A stretch of DNA of 60,792 nucleotides from Mesorhizobium sp. LSJC280B00 (lineage in GTDB: Bacteria; Pseudomonadota; Alphaproteobacteria; Rhizobiales; Rhizobiaceae): contig NZ_AYVL01000009.1 in NCBI RefSeq assembly GCF_000502835.1, positions 84,502 to 145,293 on the forward strand, in the 5' to 3' direction. How positions within the stretch are numbered: the first letter of the stretch is position 1; the number at the start of each line of letters is the position of its first letter. Below, piece by piece: positions 1 to 7,338 of the stretch. The position numbers and the translations under genes are program-made. The notes under the pieces were generated by a model. It ran no database searches. It saw nothing but the letters and a program-made list of their open reading frames with translations, and was not told where the DNA came from.

Positions 1-1
1 C

Positions 2-298
2 CAGACCTTCGCCAGCAACCCCGACAATTCGGATGAAGGCAAGACCAAGACGCTGGCCTGGCGCAACGCCTGGGACATCCCGGACTTGACCAAGCAGACC
101 GAAGCCGCCCTGCTCGAGAAGGACGCGGCCAAGCGCGCCGCAATGTACCAGGATCTCGAGAAGAAGATCCTCGATACCAGCCCCTTCGTCATCATCCACC
201 AGCAGCTGGAAGTGGCCGGCCTGCGCAAGAACCTCAAGGGTTTTGCGCTCGGCCCGAGCTTCGACACCAACTTCGTCGGCCCCGTCTCGAAAGAGTGA
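2..298 (+). CDS. Peptide-type ABC transporter substrate-binding protein, C-terminal part
   Basis: This is the last 98 residues of a gene that starts before the window. The open frame runs from base 2 to a TGA at 296-298. The tail (LEKKILDTSPFVIIHQQLEV, then the lobe-closing strand and a C-terminus of GPVSKE) resembles family 5 extracellular solute-binding proteins (DppA/OppA type), which bind peptides or similar ligands in the periplasm. The call also rests on context: two DppB/DppC-like permeases and two DppD/DppF-like ATPases follow directly. The ligand cannot be deduced from this fragment; nickel, opines and glutathione are alternatives to peptides in this family. Confidence 0.85.
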   Translation, partial: QTFASNPDNSDEGKTKTLAWRNAWDIPDLTKQTEAALLEKDAAKRAAMYQDLEKKILDTSPFVIIHQQLEVAGLRKNLKGFALGPSFDTNFVGPVSKE

Positions 299-329
299 TG
301 CCGGGGAGTGACGCCGGCGGACGCGCCGT

Positions 330-1397
330 ATGAGTGTGGCTGAAAGCGAGGTGACGGCAGGGCGCGGCGGCGCCCGCGCCGTTGCCGTGGCCTCATCTAT
401 CGCCCGGTTCCTGGTCATCGCGATAACGACCTATCTCGGTCTGCTCGCGGTGACCTTCTTCATCGGCCGCGTGATCCCGATCGACCCGGTGCTGGCGGTG
501 CTCGGCGACCGGGCGCCGGCCAACGTCGTCGAACGAACGCGCCGCGAGATGGGCCTCGACCTGCCGCTGGTCGAGCAGTTCTACATCTATGTCAAACATG
601 CCCTGAACGGTGATTTCGGCACCTCGGTGCTGACCACCAATCCGGTGATGACCGATATCCGCCGCGCCTTTCCGGCGACGCTCGAACTGGCGACGTTGGG
701 AACATTGATCGGTTCGGTGATCGGCGTGCCGCTTGGCGTGCTGGCCGCCGTGCGGCGCGGCAGCGTCATCGACCAGATCGTGCGCATCATCGGCCTTGTC
801 GGCTATTCCGTGCCGATCTTCTGGCTGGGGCTGCTGGCGCTGGTGCTGTTCTACGCCAAGCTGCAATGGGTCGCCTTTCCCGGCCGGCTCGACGTCGTCT
901 ACGAATACACCTTCACGCCGATTACCGGCTTTTACCTGCTGGATGCGCTTTGGCAGCGGCAGTGGGACGTATTTGCCGATGCCTTCCGCCACATCATCCT
1001 GCCGGCCTCGCTACTCGGCTATTTCTCGCTCGCCTACATCAGCCGCATGACGCGCTCGTTCATGCTGAACGAACTCACCCAGGAATACATCGTCGCAGCG
1101 CGCGCCAAGGGCCTGTCGGAAACGCGCATCATCTGGGGTCACGCGCTGCGCAACGCCGCGGTGCCGATGGTCACGGTGATCGCTCTGTCCTATGCCGGGC
1201 TGCTCGAAGGCTCGGTGCTGACCGAGACAGTGTTTTCGTGGCCGGGCATCGGCCTCTACATCACCAACTCGCTGCAGAACGCCGACATGAATGCCGTGCT
1301 TGGCGGCACGATCATCATCGGCTCGGTCTTCATCGCCATCAATCTATTCTCCGACCTGCTCTACCGGCTGCTCGATCCAAGGACCAAGGCAGGATGA
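330..1397 (+). CDS. Peptide-type ABC transporter permease (DppB/OppB family)
   Basis: Inner-membrane permease of 355 residues, a usual length for the DppB family. A cytoplasmic N-terminus (about 1-25) precedes a first membrane helix (ITTYLGLLAVTFFIGRVIPI) and then the periplasmic segment typical of DppB proteins. The MetI-like core follows. The EAA loop, which docks the ATPase, reads EYIVAARAKGLSETRIIWGH near residues 250-270. The gene lies 31 bp after the binding-protein gene. In a duplicated 17-bp segment its stop codon is separated from the next start by 13 bp. It probably forms the translocation pore with the 1411-2331 product. Confidence 0.95.
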   Translation: MSVAESEVTAGRGGARAVAVASSIARFLVIAITTYLGLLAVTFFIGRVIPIDPVLAVLGDRAPANVVERTRREMGLDLPLVEQFYIYVKHALNGDFGTSVLTTNPVMTDIRRAFPATLELATLGTLIGSVIGVPLGVLAAVRRGSVIDQIVRIIGLVGYSVPIFWLGLLALVLFYAKLQWVAFPGRLDVVYEYTFTPITGFYLLDALWQRQWDVFADAFRHIILPASLLGYFSLAYISRMTRSFMLNELTQEYIVAARAKGLSETRIIWGHALRNAAVPMVTVIALSYAGLLEGSVLTETVFSWPGIGLYITNSLQNADMNAVLGGTIIIGSVFIAINLFSDLLYRLLDPRTKAG

Positions 1398-1414
1398 GGA
1401 CCAAGGCAGGATGA
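1381..1414 (+). repeat. Perfect 17-bp tandem duplication at a gene junction
   Basis: GGACCAAGGCAGGATGA occurs twice head to tail, at 1381-1397 and 1398-1414. Each unit contains a ribosome-binding site and an ATGA stop/start overlap. In a single-copy ancestor the DppB-like stop and the DppC-like start would overlap as ATGA, as they do at the next two junctions of the operon. The duplication leaves the first ATG as an in-frame remnant within the end of the upstream gene. Confidence 0.9.
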
Positions 1415-2331
1415 GCACGGAAGCGATTCAAACCCGCCGCGACTGGCTGCTCAGCGAGCGGCCGGCGTCGCGCGTGCAGGCGAGGCTCGGCCGCGCCTAT
1501 GTGGCGTGGCGGCGCTTTTCCGCCAACCGGCTGGCGTTTGCCGGCCTGCTCATCATCGTCGCCCTGCTGGTGGTCGCGGCATTCGCCGATGTGCTGGCGC
1601 CCTATTCGCCGACATTCGGCGACCTCAAGGGCTCGCGGCTCCTGGCGCCGAGTGCGGCGCACTGGTTCGGCACCGACGATCTCGGCCGCGATATCTATTC
1701 GCGCATCATCTTCGGCTCGCGCTGGACACTCTACGTCGTCATTCTGGTTGCCATTATCGCCGCGCCCATCGGCTTGCTGGTCGGCACCGTCGCCGGCTAT
1801 GCCGGCGACTGGACCGATGCGATCCTGATGCGCATCACCGACATCTTTCTCGCCTTTCCGAAGCTGATCCTGGCGCTGGCCTTTGTCGCGGCGCTCGGCC
1901 CCGGCATCGAAAATGCCGTGCTTGCCATCGCCATCACCTCGTGGCCGCCCTATGCCCGCATTGCCCGCGCCGAAACGCTGACGGTGCGCAATTCCGATTA
2001 TATCAAGGCGGTGCAATTGATGGGCGCCTCGCCGTTTCGCATCGTGCTTCGCCACATCATGCCGCTGTGCATCTCCTCGCTGATCATCAGGGTGACGCTC
2101 GACATGGCCGGCATCATCCTGACCGCGGCCGGCCTCGGCTTCCTCGGCCTCGGCGCGCAGCCGCCGCTGCCGGAATGGGGCGCGATGATCGCGTCGGGCC
2201 GCCGCTTCGTGCTCGACCAGTGGTGGGTTGCGGGCGCGCCGGGCTTTGCCATCCTCATCGTCAGCCTCGGCTTCAACCTGCTCGGCGACGGCCTGCGCGA
2301 CGCGCTCGATCCCCGAAGCGGTGACCAATGA
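1411..2331 (+). CDS. Peptide-type ABC transporter permease (DppC/OppC family)
   Basis: Second permease, 306 residues from the ATG at 1411, which follows an AAGGCAGG ribosome-binding stretch. The N-terminus carries the OppC_N segment (a helix around NRLAFAGLLIIVALLVVAAF). Next comes the GTDDLGRDIYSRIIFGSRWT motif near residues 88-107, diagnostic of DppC-type subunits. The C-terminal core holds the EAA loop (DYIKAVQLMGASPFRIVLRH). The frame is open upstream to 1291, but that would overlap the previous gene by about 100 bp, so the shorter start is preferred. The stop overlaps the next start as ATGA. Confidence 0.95.
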   Translation: MSTEAIQTRRDWLLSERPASRVQARLGRAYVAWRRFSANRLAFAGLLIIVALLVVAAFADVLAPYSPTFGDLKGSRLLAPSAAHWFGTDDLGRDIYSRIIFGSRWTLYVVILVAIIAAPIGLLVGTVAGYAGDWTDAILMRITDIFLAFPKLILALAFVAALGPGIENAVLAIAITSWPPYARIARAETLTVRNSDYIKAVQLMGASPFRIVLRHIMPLCISSLIIRVTLDMAGIILTAAGLGFLGLGAQPPLPEWGAMIASGRRFVLDQWWVAGAPGFAILIVSLGFNLLGDGLRDALDPRSGDQ

Positions 2332-3161
2332 GCACGCTTCTCGAAGTCAACGACCTGCGCGTTACCTTCCCGACGCGCACCGGCCTGATCGAGGCAGTGC
2401 GCGGTGTTTCCTTCTCGCTCGGCCGCGAGCGGCTCGGCATCGTCGGCGAGAGCGGTTCGGGCAAGTCGCAGACCGGCCGCGCCATCATGGGCGTCACCCC
2501 GCCGCAGGCCGAGGTGACCGCGAAGACGCTCGCTTTTGACGGCATCGACCTGCTGGCCGCCTCGCCGCGCGAGCGCCGCGCGCTGCGCGGCAAGCGTATC
2601 GCCATGATCCTGCAGGATCCGAAATATTCGCTCGACCCGGTGATGAGCATCGGCCGCCAGATCGTCGAGACGCTGCGCACGCATGAGAAGGTCTCCAAGG
2701 CCGAAGCCCGCGACCGTGCGCTGGCCATGCTGGAGGCTGTGCAGATCCGCGATCCGGCCCGTGTCTTCGACCTGCATCCGCACGAGGTTTCCGGCGGCAT
2801 GGGCCAGCGCGCCATGATCGCCATGATGCTGATCGCCGGGCCGGAAATGATGATCGCCGACGAGCCGACCTCGGCACTCGACGTCACTGTCCAGCTCGAC
2901 GTGCTCGGCATCCTCGACCGGCTGGTCAGCGAGCGCGGCATGGGGCTGATCTTCATCTCGCACGATCTGCGCCTGGTCTCGTCCTTCTGTGATCGTGTCA
3001 TCGTCATGTATGCCGGCAAGGTGGTCGAACAGCTCAAAGCCTCGGAGCTCGGCCGCGCCCAGCATCCCTATACGCGCGGCCTGCTCAACTGCATGCCCAA
3101 GATCGGCGCCGACCGTCACCCGCTGCCGGTGCTCGACCGCAAGCCGGAGTGGGCGGCATGA
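2328..3161 (+). CDS. ABC transporter ATP-binding protein (DppD/OppD family)
   Basis: Cytoplasmic ATPase of 277 residues that would power the permease pair. Walker A is GESGSGKS (residues 40-47), the Q-loop region is MILQDPKYSLDPV, Walker B is MMIADEPTSALD, and the switch histidine lies in FISHDLRL. The signature reads VSGGMGQR, not the more usual LSGGMRQR. The protein is shorter than typical OppD (about 320-330 residues) and has only a brief tail (HPYTRGLLNCMPKIG) in place of the full C-terminal region with an Fe-S or regulatory segment. ATGA overlaps at both ends indicate translational coupling. Confidence 0.95.
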   Translation: MSTLLEVNDLRVTFPTRTGLIEAVRGVSFSLGRERLGIVGESGSGKSQTGRAIMGVTPPQAEVTAKTLAFDGIDLLAASPRERRALRGKRIAMILQDPKYSLDPVMSIGRQIVETLRTHEKVSKAEARDRALAMLEAVQIRDPARVFDLHPHEVSGGMGQRAMIAMMLIAGPEMMIADEPTSALDVTVQLDVLGILDRLVSERGMGLIFISHDLRLVSSFCDRVIVMYAGKVVEQLKASELGRAQHPYTRGLLNCMPKIGADRHPLPVLDRKPEWAA

Positions 3162-3904
3162 CGGCAGCCCTTTCCGTCGACAGGCTGGAGGTGGTCTTCG
3201 ACCGCTTCCGCGCGTTGAAAGGCGTCAGCCTCGAGGTCGAATCCGGTGAATCCTTCGGCCTGGTCGGCGAGTCCGGCTCCGGCAAGTCGACGTTGCTCAG
3301 GGCAATCGCCGGCCTGGCGCCGGCCGCATCTGGCACCATCGCCGTCAACGGCAAAACGCTCGGCGTGCGTCGCGACAAGGCGTTTTACCGCGAGGTGCAG
3401 ATGGTCTTCCAGGACCCGTACGGTTCGCTGCACCCGCGCCAGACCGTCGACCGCCTGCTGCAGGAGCCGCTCGCCATTCACGGCTTCGCCGACGGCGAAA
3501 AGCGCATCCAGCGGGCACTCGACGAGGTCGGCCTCGGCACCGGGTTCCGTTTTCGCTATTCGCATCAATTGTCCGGCGGTCAGCGCCAGCGCGTGGCGAT
3601 CGCCCGCGCCCTGATTCTGGAACCGTCGATCCTGCTGCTCGACGAGCCGACCTCGGCGCTCGACGCTTCGGTGCAGGCGGAGGTGCTGAACCTGCTGGAA
3701 GAGATCAGGCGCCGCCGCAAGCTGACCTTCCTGATGGTCAGCCACGACCTAGCCATCATCACCCACATGTGCGAACGGCTGATGGTGATGCAGAACGGCG
3801 AGGCGATGGAGAATCTGACCGCGGACGATCTTGTCGAACGCCGTGTCACCAAGGATTATACGCGCAATTTGCTGAGGGCCAGCGAGGGGTTCGTGAGGAC
3901 GTAG
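3158..3904 (+). CDS. ABC transporter ATP-binding protein (DppF/OppF family)
   Basis: Second ATPase subunit, 248 residues from the ATG at 3158 that overlaps the upstream TGA as ATGA; a GTG nine bases earlier is possible. Walker A is GESGSGKST (about 34-42), the Q-loop is MVFQDPYGSLHPR (a hallmark of DppF proteins), the signature is LSGGQRQR, Walker B is ILLLDEPTSALD, and the H-loop is MVSHDLAI. It is expected to pair with the DppD-like subunit as an asymmetric ATPase dimer. It is short for the family and ends soon after the nucleotide-binding domain. It closes the five-gene transport operon; no U-rich terminator is seen, only the repeat region. Confidence 0.95.
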   Translation: MTAALSVDRLEVVFDRFRALKGVSLEVESGESFGLVGESGSGKSTLLRAIAGLAPAASGTIAVNGKTLGVRRDKAFYREVQMVFQDPYGSLHPRQTVDRLLQEPLAIHGFADGEKRIQRALDEVGLGTGFRFRYSHQLSGGQRQRVAIARALILEPSILLLDEPTSALDASVQAEVLNLLEEIRRRRKLTFLMVSHDLAIITHMCERLMVMQNGEAMENLTADDLVERRVTKDYTRNLLRASEGFVRT

Positions 3905-3930
3905 TTTAACATTCCAGGTCGCGCTCTGTC

Positions 3931-4089
3931 GCGCCCCCCTCTGTCCTGCCGGACATCTCCCCCTCAAGGGGGGAGATCATTCGCTCTACCGCTTTCGCCA
4001 ATGACAAACGCCGGAAGGCTGGCGAGGCAACTGAAACTGCCAATCTCCCCCCTTGAGGGGGAGATGTCCGGCAGGACAGAGGGGGGCGC
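3931..4089. repeat. Perfect 47-bp inverted repeat (arms 3931-3977 and 4043-4089)
   Basis: The left arm begins GCGCCCCCCTCTGTCCTGCC and the right arm at 4043-4089 is its exact reverse complement over 47 bp, with 65 bp between them. Each arm also contains a small internal palindrome around CCCCCTCAAGGGGG. The element fills the gap between the transporter operon and a decayed RND pump gene. Repeats of this look are, to my knowledge, dispersed in Mesorhizobium intergenic DNA. It could end transcription from either side as a very stable hairpin. No coding sequence is visible in the loop. Confidence 0.9.
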
Positions 4090-4109
4090 GAAGGAACTCA
4101 ACTTCCGCC

Positions 4110-4282
4110 TTAGGCCCCGCTACCCTCCACAATGGCACTGCTATCTCCCGCCTCGCCCTCCGCCTCTTTCGGCTCCTTGACCTGAACCACGCCGAATAGC
4201 ACGCCGGCAGGAACAGCAGCATGATCGCTGCGCCGGCGATAGTGCCGGCCATCATCGCGTAGCTGCCGGACCGCAGGCCCAA
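4110..4282 (-). pseudogene. C-terminal remnant of an RND efflux permease, frameshifted
   Basis: Read on the minus strand, one frame gives SYAMMAGTIAGAAIMLLFLP followed by ACYSAWF. This matches the last membrane helix and LFLPALYxAWFRVK-type end of AcrB-family RND permeases. The expected continuation (VKEPKEAEGEAGDSSAIVEG and a stop at 4110) lies in another frame. One missing base after the codons for WF, near 4180, explains the switch. Nothing of the remaining roughly 1000 residues is present upstream toward gabT. It is therefore a short degraded relic. The inverted repeat arm ends 20 bp beyond its stop. Confidence 0.65.
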
Positions 4283-4383
4283 TCGCCCGCCGCCAGTGCC
4301 AACTTGAGGAAAACCTGAAATAAGCCCAGAAGAGTCTCAACAGCCATCAAACGAGAGCGGGCGCCGGCCCGGTGAGGGGTACG

Positions 4384-5661
4384 ATGACAAATTCAGCCAT
4401 TTCCGAACGCAAGAGCCAGTCGATTTCGCGCGGCGTCGGCATGACCACTCAGATCTATGCCGATCGCGCCGAAAACTCGGAGATCTGGGATGTGGAAGGC
4501 CGCCGCTACATCGATTTCTCGTCCGGCATCGCCGTCGTCAACACCGGCCACCGTCACCCCAGGGTGATCGAAGCGGTCAAGGCGCAGCTCGACCGCTTCA
4601 CCCATACCTGCTACCAGGTCGTGCCCTACGAGAGCTATATCCGGCTGGCCGAACGGCTGAACGGCATGCTGCCCGGCAAGTTCGACAAAAAGACGATTTT
4701 TGTCACCACCGGCGCCGAGGCGGTTGAGAATGCAATCAAGATCGCCCGCAACGCCACCGGCCGGCCGGCGGTCATCGCTTTTTCCGGCGGCTTCCACGGA
4801 CGCACCTTCATGGGCATGGCGCTGACCGGCAAGGTCGTGCCTTACAAGGTCGGCTTCGGCGCCATGCCGGCGGATGTCTTCCATGCGCCGTTCCCGGTTG
4901 CGCTGCACGGCGTGTCGGTCGCCGATTCGCTGGCTGCGCTCGACCGGCTGTTCAAGGCCGATGTCGATCCGGCCCGCGTCGCCGCGATCATCGTCGAGCC
5001 GGTGCAGGGCGAGGGCGGCTTCTACGAGGCGCCGCGCGATTTCATGACCGCATTGCGCAAGATCTGCGATCAGCACGGCATGCTGCTGATCGCCGACGAG
5101 GTGCAGACCGGCTTTGCCCGCACCGGCAAGATGTTTGCCATGGACCATCACGAGGTGGCGGCCGACATCACCACCATGGCCAAGAGCCTGGCCGGCGGCT
5201 TCCCGTTGGCGGCGGTCACCGGGCGTGCCGAGGTCATGGATTCGCCGAACCCCGGCGGACTCGGCGGCACCTATGGCGGCAGCCCGATCGGCGTCGCCGC
5301 GGCGCATGCCGTGCTCGACGTCATCGACGAGGAGAAGCTCTGCGACCGGGCCAACACGCTGGGCAACCGTCTGAAGCAGCGCCTGCAAGCGATCCGCGAC
5401 GAAGCCCCGGAAATCGTCGATATCAGAGGCCCCGGCTTCATGAACGCGGTCGAGTTCAACGATGTGGCGAAGGGGCTGCCGTCGCCGGAACTCGCCAATG
5501 CGGTCCGGCTGAAGGCGCTCGACAAGGGCCTGATCCTGCTCACCTGCGGCGTCTACGGCAACGTCATCCGCTTCCTCGCGCCGATCACCATCCAGGACGG
5601 AGTCATGAACGAGGCGCTCGACATCCTGGAAAGTTCGATCCGCGAGGCCCGCGCTGCCTGA
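4384..5661 (+). CDS. gabT: 4-aminobutyrate aminotransferase (class III PLP enzyme)
   Basis: Cytoplasmic PLP-dependent transaminase, 425 residues, predicted to transfer the amino group of 4-aminobutyrate to 2-oxoglutarate, giving succinate semialdehyde. Class III landmarks are present: GAEAVENAIKIARNATGR (phosphate cup), FHGRT (138-141), LLIADEVQTGFARTG (PLP-binding Asp at about 238) and the Schiff-base lysine K267 in TTMAKSLAGGFP. Length and ends match GabT. The ATG at 4384 follows GAGGGG; an in-frame GTG at 4372 lacks such a site. No gabD lies next to it. Related class III enzymes such as 5-aminovalerate aminotransferase cannot be excluded on sequence alone. Confidence 0.9.
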   Translation: MTNSAISERKSQSISRGVGMTTQIYADRAENSEIWDVEGRRYIDFSSGIAVVNTGHRHPRVIEAVKAQLDRFTHTCYQVVPYESYIRLAERLNGMLPGKFDKKTIFVTTGAEAVENAIKIARNATGRPAVIAFSGGFHGRTFMGMALTGKVVPYKVGFGAMPADVFHAPFPVALHGVSVADSLAALDRLFKADVDPARVAAIIVEPVQGEGGFYEAPRDFMTALRKICDQHGMLLIADEVQTGFARTGKMFAMDHHEVAADITTMAKSLAGGFPLAAVTGRAEVMDSPNPGGLGGTYGGSPIGVAAAHAVLDVIDEEKLCDRANTLGNRLKQRLQAIRDEAPEIVDIRGPGFMNAVEFNDVAKGLPSPELANAVRLKALDKGLILLTCGVYGNVIRFLAPITIQDGVMNEALDILESSIREARAA

Positions 5662-5670
5662 GCGATACGA

Positions 5671-6924
5671 TTATCCTGCCGCGCGGGCCGGCTCTGCCTG
5701 CTGGAAGGCGGCGAGCGCGGCCTTCAGCCCGTCGGGCCCGGTCGCGACAGTCTGCGGCGACGGCGAAAAGCCGGCGCCGAGCATCTTGCGGCCAAGCATG
5801 TGGTCGCCGGGCCGGTTGACCGATTCGATGCCGAGCAGCCGGCTTCCGGCATAGTGGTAGATCGAGAATTTGTTCTCGGCCACGTCGCCCAGCACGACAT
5901 GGCTGTCGCCGCCCGCAATCAGGCCGACCATCTGCAGCTTCATGTCACCGATATCGGACCAGAACCACGGCACTGCCGAGTAATTGTCGGTGTGGCCGGC
6001 GATGGTGCGTGCGGCGAGCCGCGCCTGGTCAGTGGCGTTCTGTACCGATTCCAGCCGCACATCGCCGCCGGTGAACCAGTGCCGGTAGGAGGCGGCATCG
6101 CCGATGGCGAGGATTTCCGGCACCGACGTGCGCATCTGCTGGTCGACGCGGATGCCGTTGGCGATGGCAATGCCGGCGGCTTCGGCCAATTCGACATTCG
6201 GCACGACGCCGATACCGATGACGACCACCTGCGCCGGCAATCTCTCGCCAGATGAGGTGATTGCAGCCGAAACACGGCCGTTCTCGCCCTCCAGCCGTTC
6301 GATGGTGGTGCCGGTAAGAATGCGCACACCGGTGGCCTCCAGCCGCTGGCGCACATGGCCGGCGATGACCGGTGCCACGGCGCGGCCGAGCAGCCGGTCG
6401 ACCGCCTCGACCACCGTAACCTTGCGGCCTGCCGCGGTGAGCGTCGCGGCAATCTCCAGGCCGATGAAGCCGCCGCCGAGGATGACGACCTCCTCGCTTT
6501 GCGCGCTCAATTCGCGGATCAGGCGGGCATCGCCGAGCGAGCGCAGCGACACAACGCCAGAAAGCTCCGAACCCGGCAGCGGCAGCAGGCGCGGCCGCGC
6601 GCCGGTGGCGAGGATCAGCCGGCCGAACGGCAGCACGCCGCCGCCCGATATCTCCAGCCTGCGGCCGCCTACGTCGATCCGCTCGACCCGGATGCCTGGC
6701 CGGAAGTCGATGGCGCTGCCGGTATAAAAAGCCTCGCCGCGCAACGGCTGCGGCTTTGCTTGCTGATCCTTGATGAAGGTCTTCGACAGCGGCGGCTTGT
6801 GGTAGGGCAATTCGTTTTCGTCGCCGACCAGGATCACCGGGCCGTCATAGCCTTCTTCGCGCAGGCTGGCGGCCGCTTGCACGCCCGCATGACCCGCACC
6901 GACAATGACGACCCCGTTCTTCAT
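5671..6924 (-). CDS. FAD/NAD(P)-dependent ferredoxin reductase
   Basis: About 417 residues from the ATG at 6924; an in-frame start at 6942 would add six residues. The N-terminal FAD-binding GAGHAG motif sits at residues 8-13. The NAD(P)-binding fold has VVILGGGFIGLEIA near the middle, and the second FAD motif reads LAIGDAA. A C-terminal reductase domain contains PWFWSDIGDMKLQMVGL, typical of rhodocoxin/putidaredoxin and HcaD-type reductases. Such enzymes pass electrons from NAD(P)H to a [2Fe-2S] ferredoxin. No oxygenase is adjacent. It runs divergently from the Irr-box operon, whose Bfd is a [2Fe-2S] protein, so it might reduce Bfd; this is inference. It is convergent with gabT, 9 bp apart. 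Confidence 0.88.
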   Translation of the reverse strand: MKNGVVIVGAGHAGVQAAASLREEGYDGPVILVGDENELPYHKPPLSKTFIKDQQAKPQPLRGEAFYTGSAIDFRPGIRVERIDVGGRRLEISGGGVLPFGRLILATGARPRLLPLPGSELSGVVSLRSLGDARLIRELSAQSEEVVILGGGFIGLEIAATLTAAGRKVTVVEAVDRLLGRAVAPVIAGHVRQRLEATGVRILTGTTIERLEGENGRVSAAITSSGERLPAQVVVIGIGVVPNVELAEAAGIAIANGIRVDQQMRTSVPEILAIGDAASYRHWFTGGDVRLESVQNATDQARLAARTIAGHTDNYSAVPWFWSDIGDMKLQMVGLIAGGDSHVVLGDVAENKFSIYHYAGSRLLGIESVNRPGDHMLGRKMLGAGFSPSPQTVATGPDGLKAALAAFQQAEPARAAG

Positions 6925-7086
6925 AACAGCCCGATTCCTCATCCAAATCTAGGACGTCTCGCCAGGTGGCGATTGTCCGGCGCCGCCGCAAGAGCGCCGA
7001 TCCGGGTCGCACCCGGAACGGCCGCCTGTCAACTGCGTCATGCGCCGGCATTCCTCATACGTCGGTGTTAAAGTTGACAGTTCTAG

Positions 7087-7103
7087 TTTAGAATAATTCT
7101 AAA
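7087..7103. promoter_or_regulatory. Irr box (iron control element) upstream of the iron operon
   Basis: TTTAGAATAATTCTAAA is a perfect palindrome with 8-bp arms around one central A. It matches the TTTAGAA-N3-TTCTAAA iron control element bound by Irr in Rhizobiales. A TTGACA at 7074-7079 could be a -35 element, placing the operator over or just after the -10 region, as expected for repression. It lies 236 bp before the first ATG of the imelysin operon. The surrounding gap (6925-7338) holds no other gene I can support, and the long leader 7104-7338 shows no clear structure. The irr gene is at 40425. Confidence 0.85.
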
Positions 7104-7338
7104 CTATTGTTTCAATTGAATTTTTTCTATGCCACCAGTTGACATCCGGCGTCTTCGCCGTTTTATGGAAGCTCGCGCGTCAGCGCATCCCTTTGATGTC
7201 TGGGCCTTGAACCCTTTCGATTGGAGGCATTTCGGTGTCTTTCTTCCGCGAACCGCGCGATGGCGCGACCCTTCTTTGCCCGCTGGCAACTGCCCGCCGC
7301 GGCGCCGGCATTTCATTGATTCCCGAGGAGAGACAATC

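Noticed and set aside
7129..7338. N-terminal extension of the first imelysin
   Set aside because: The frame stays open but lacks a signal peptide at its start; the ATG at 7339 has GAGGAGA and is followed by a proper signal peptide.
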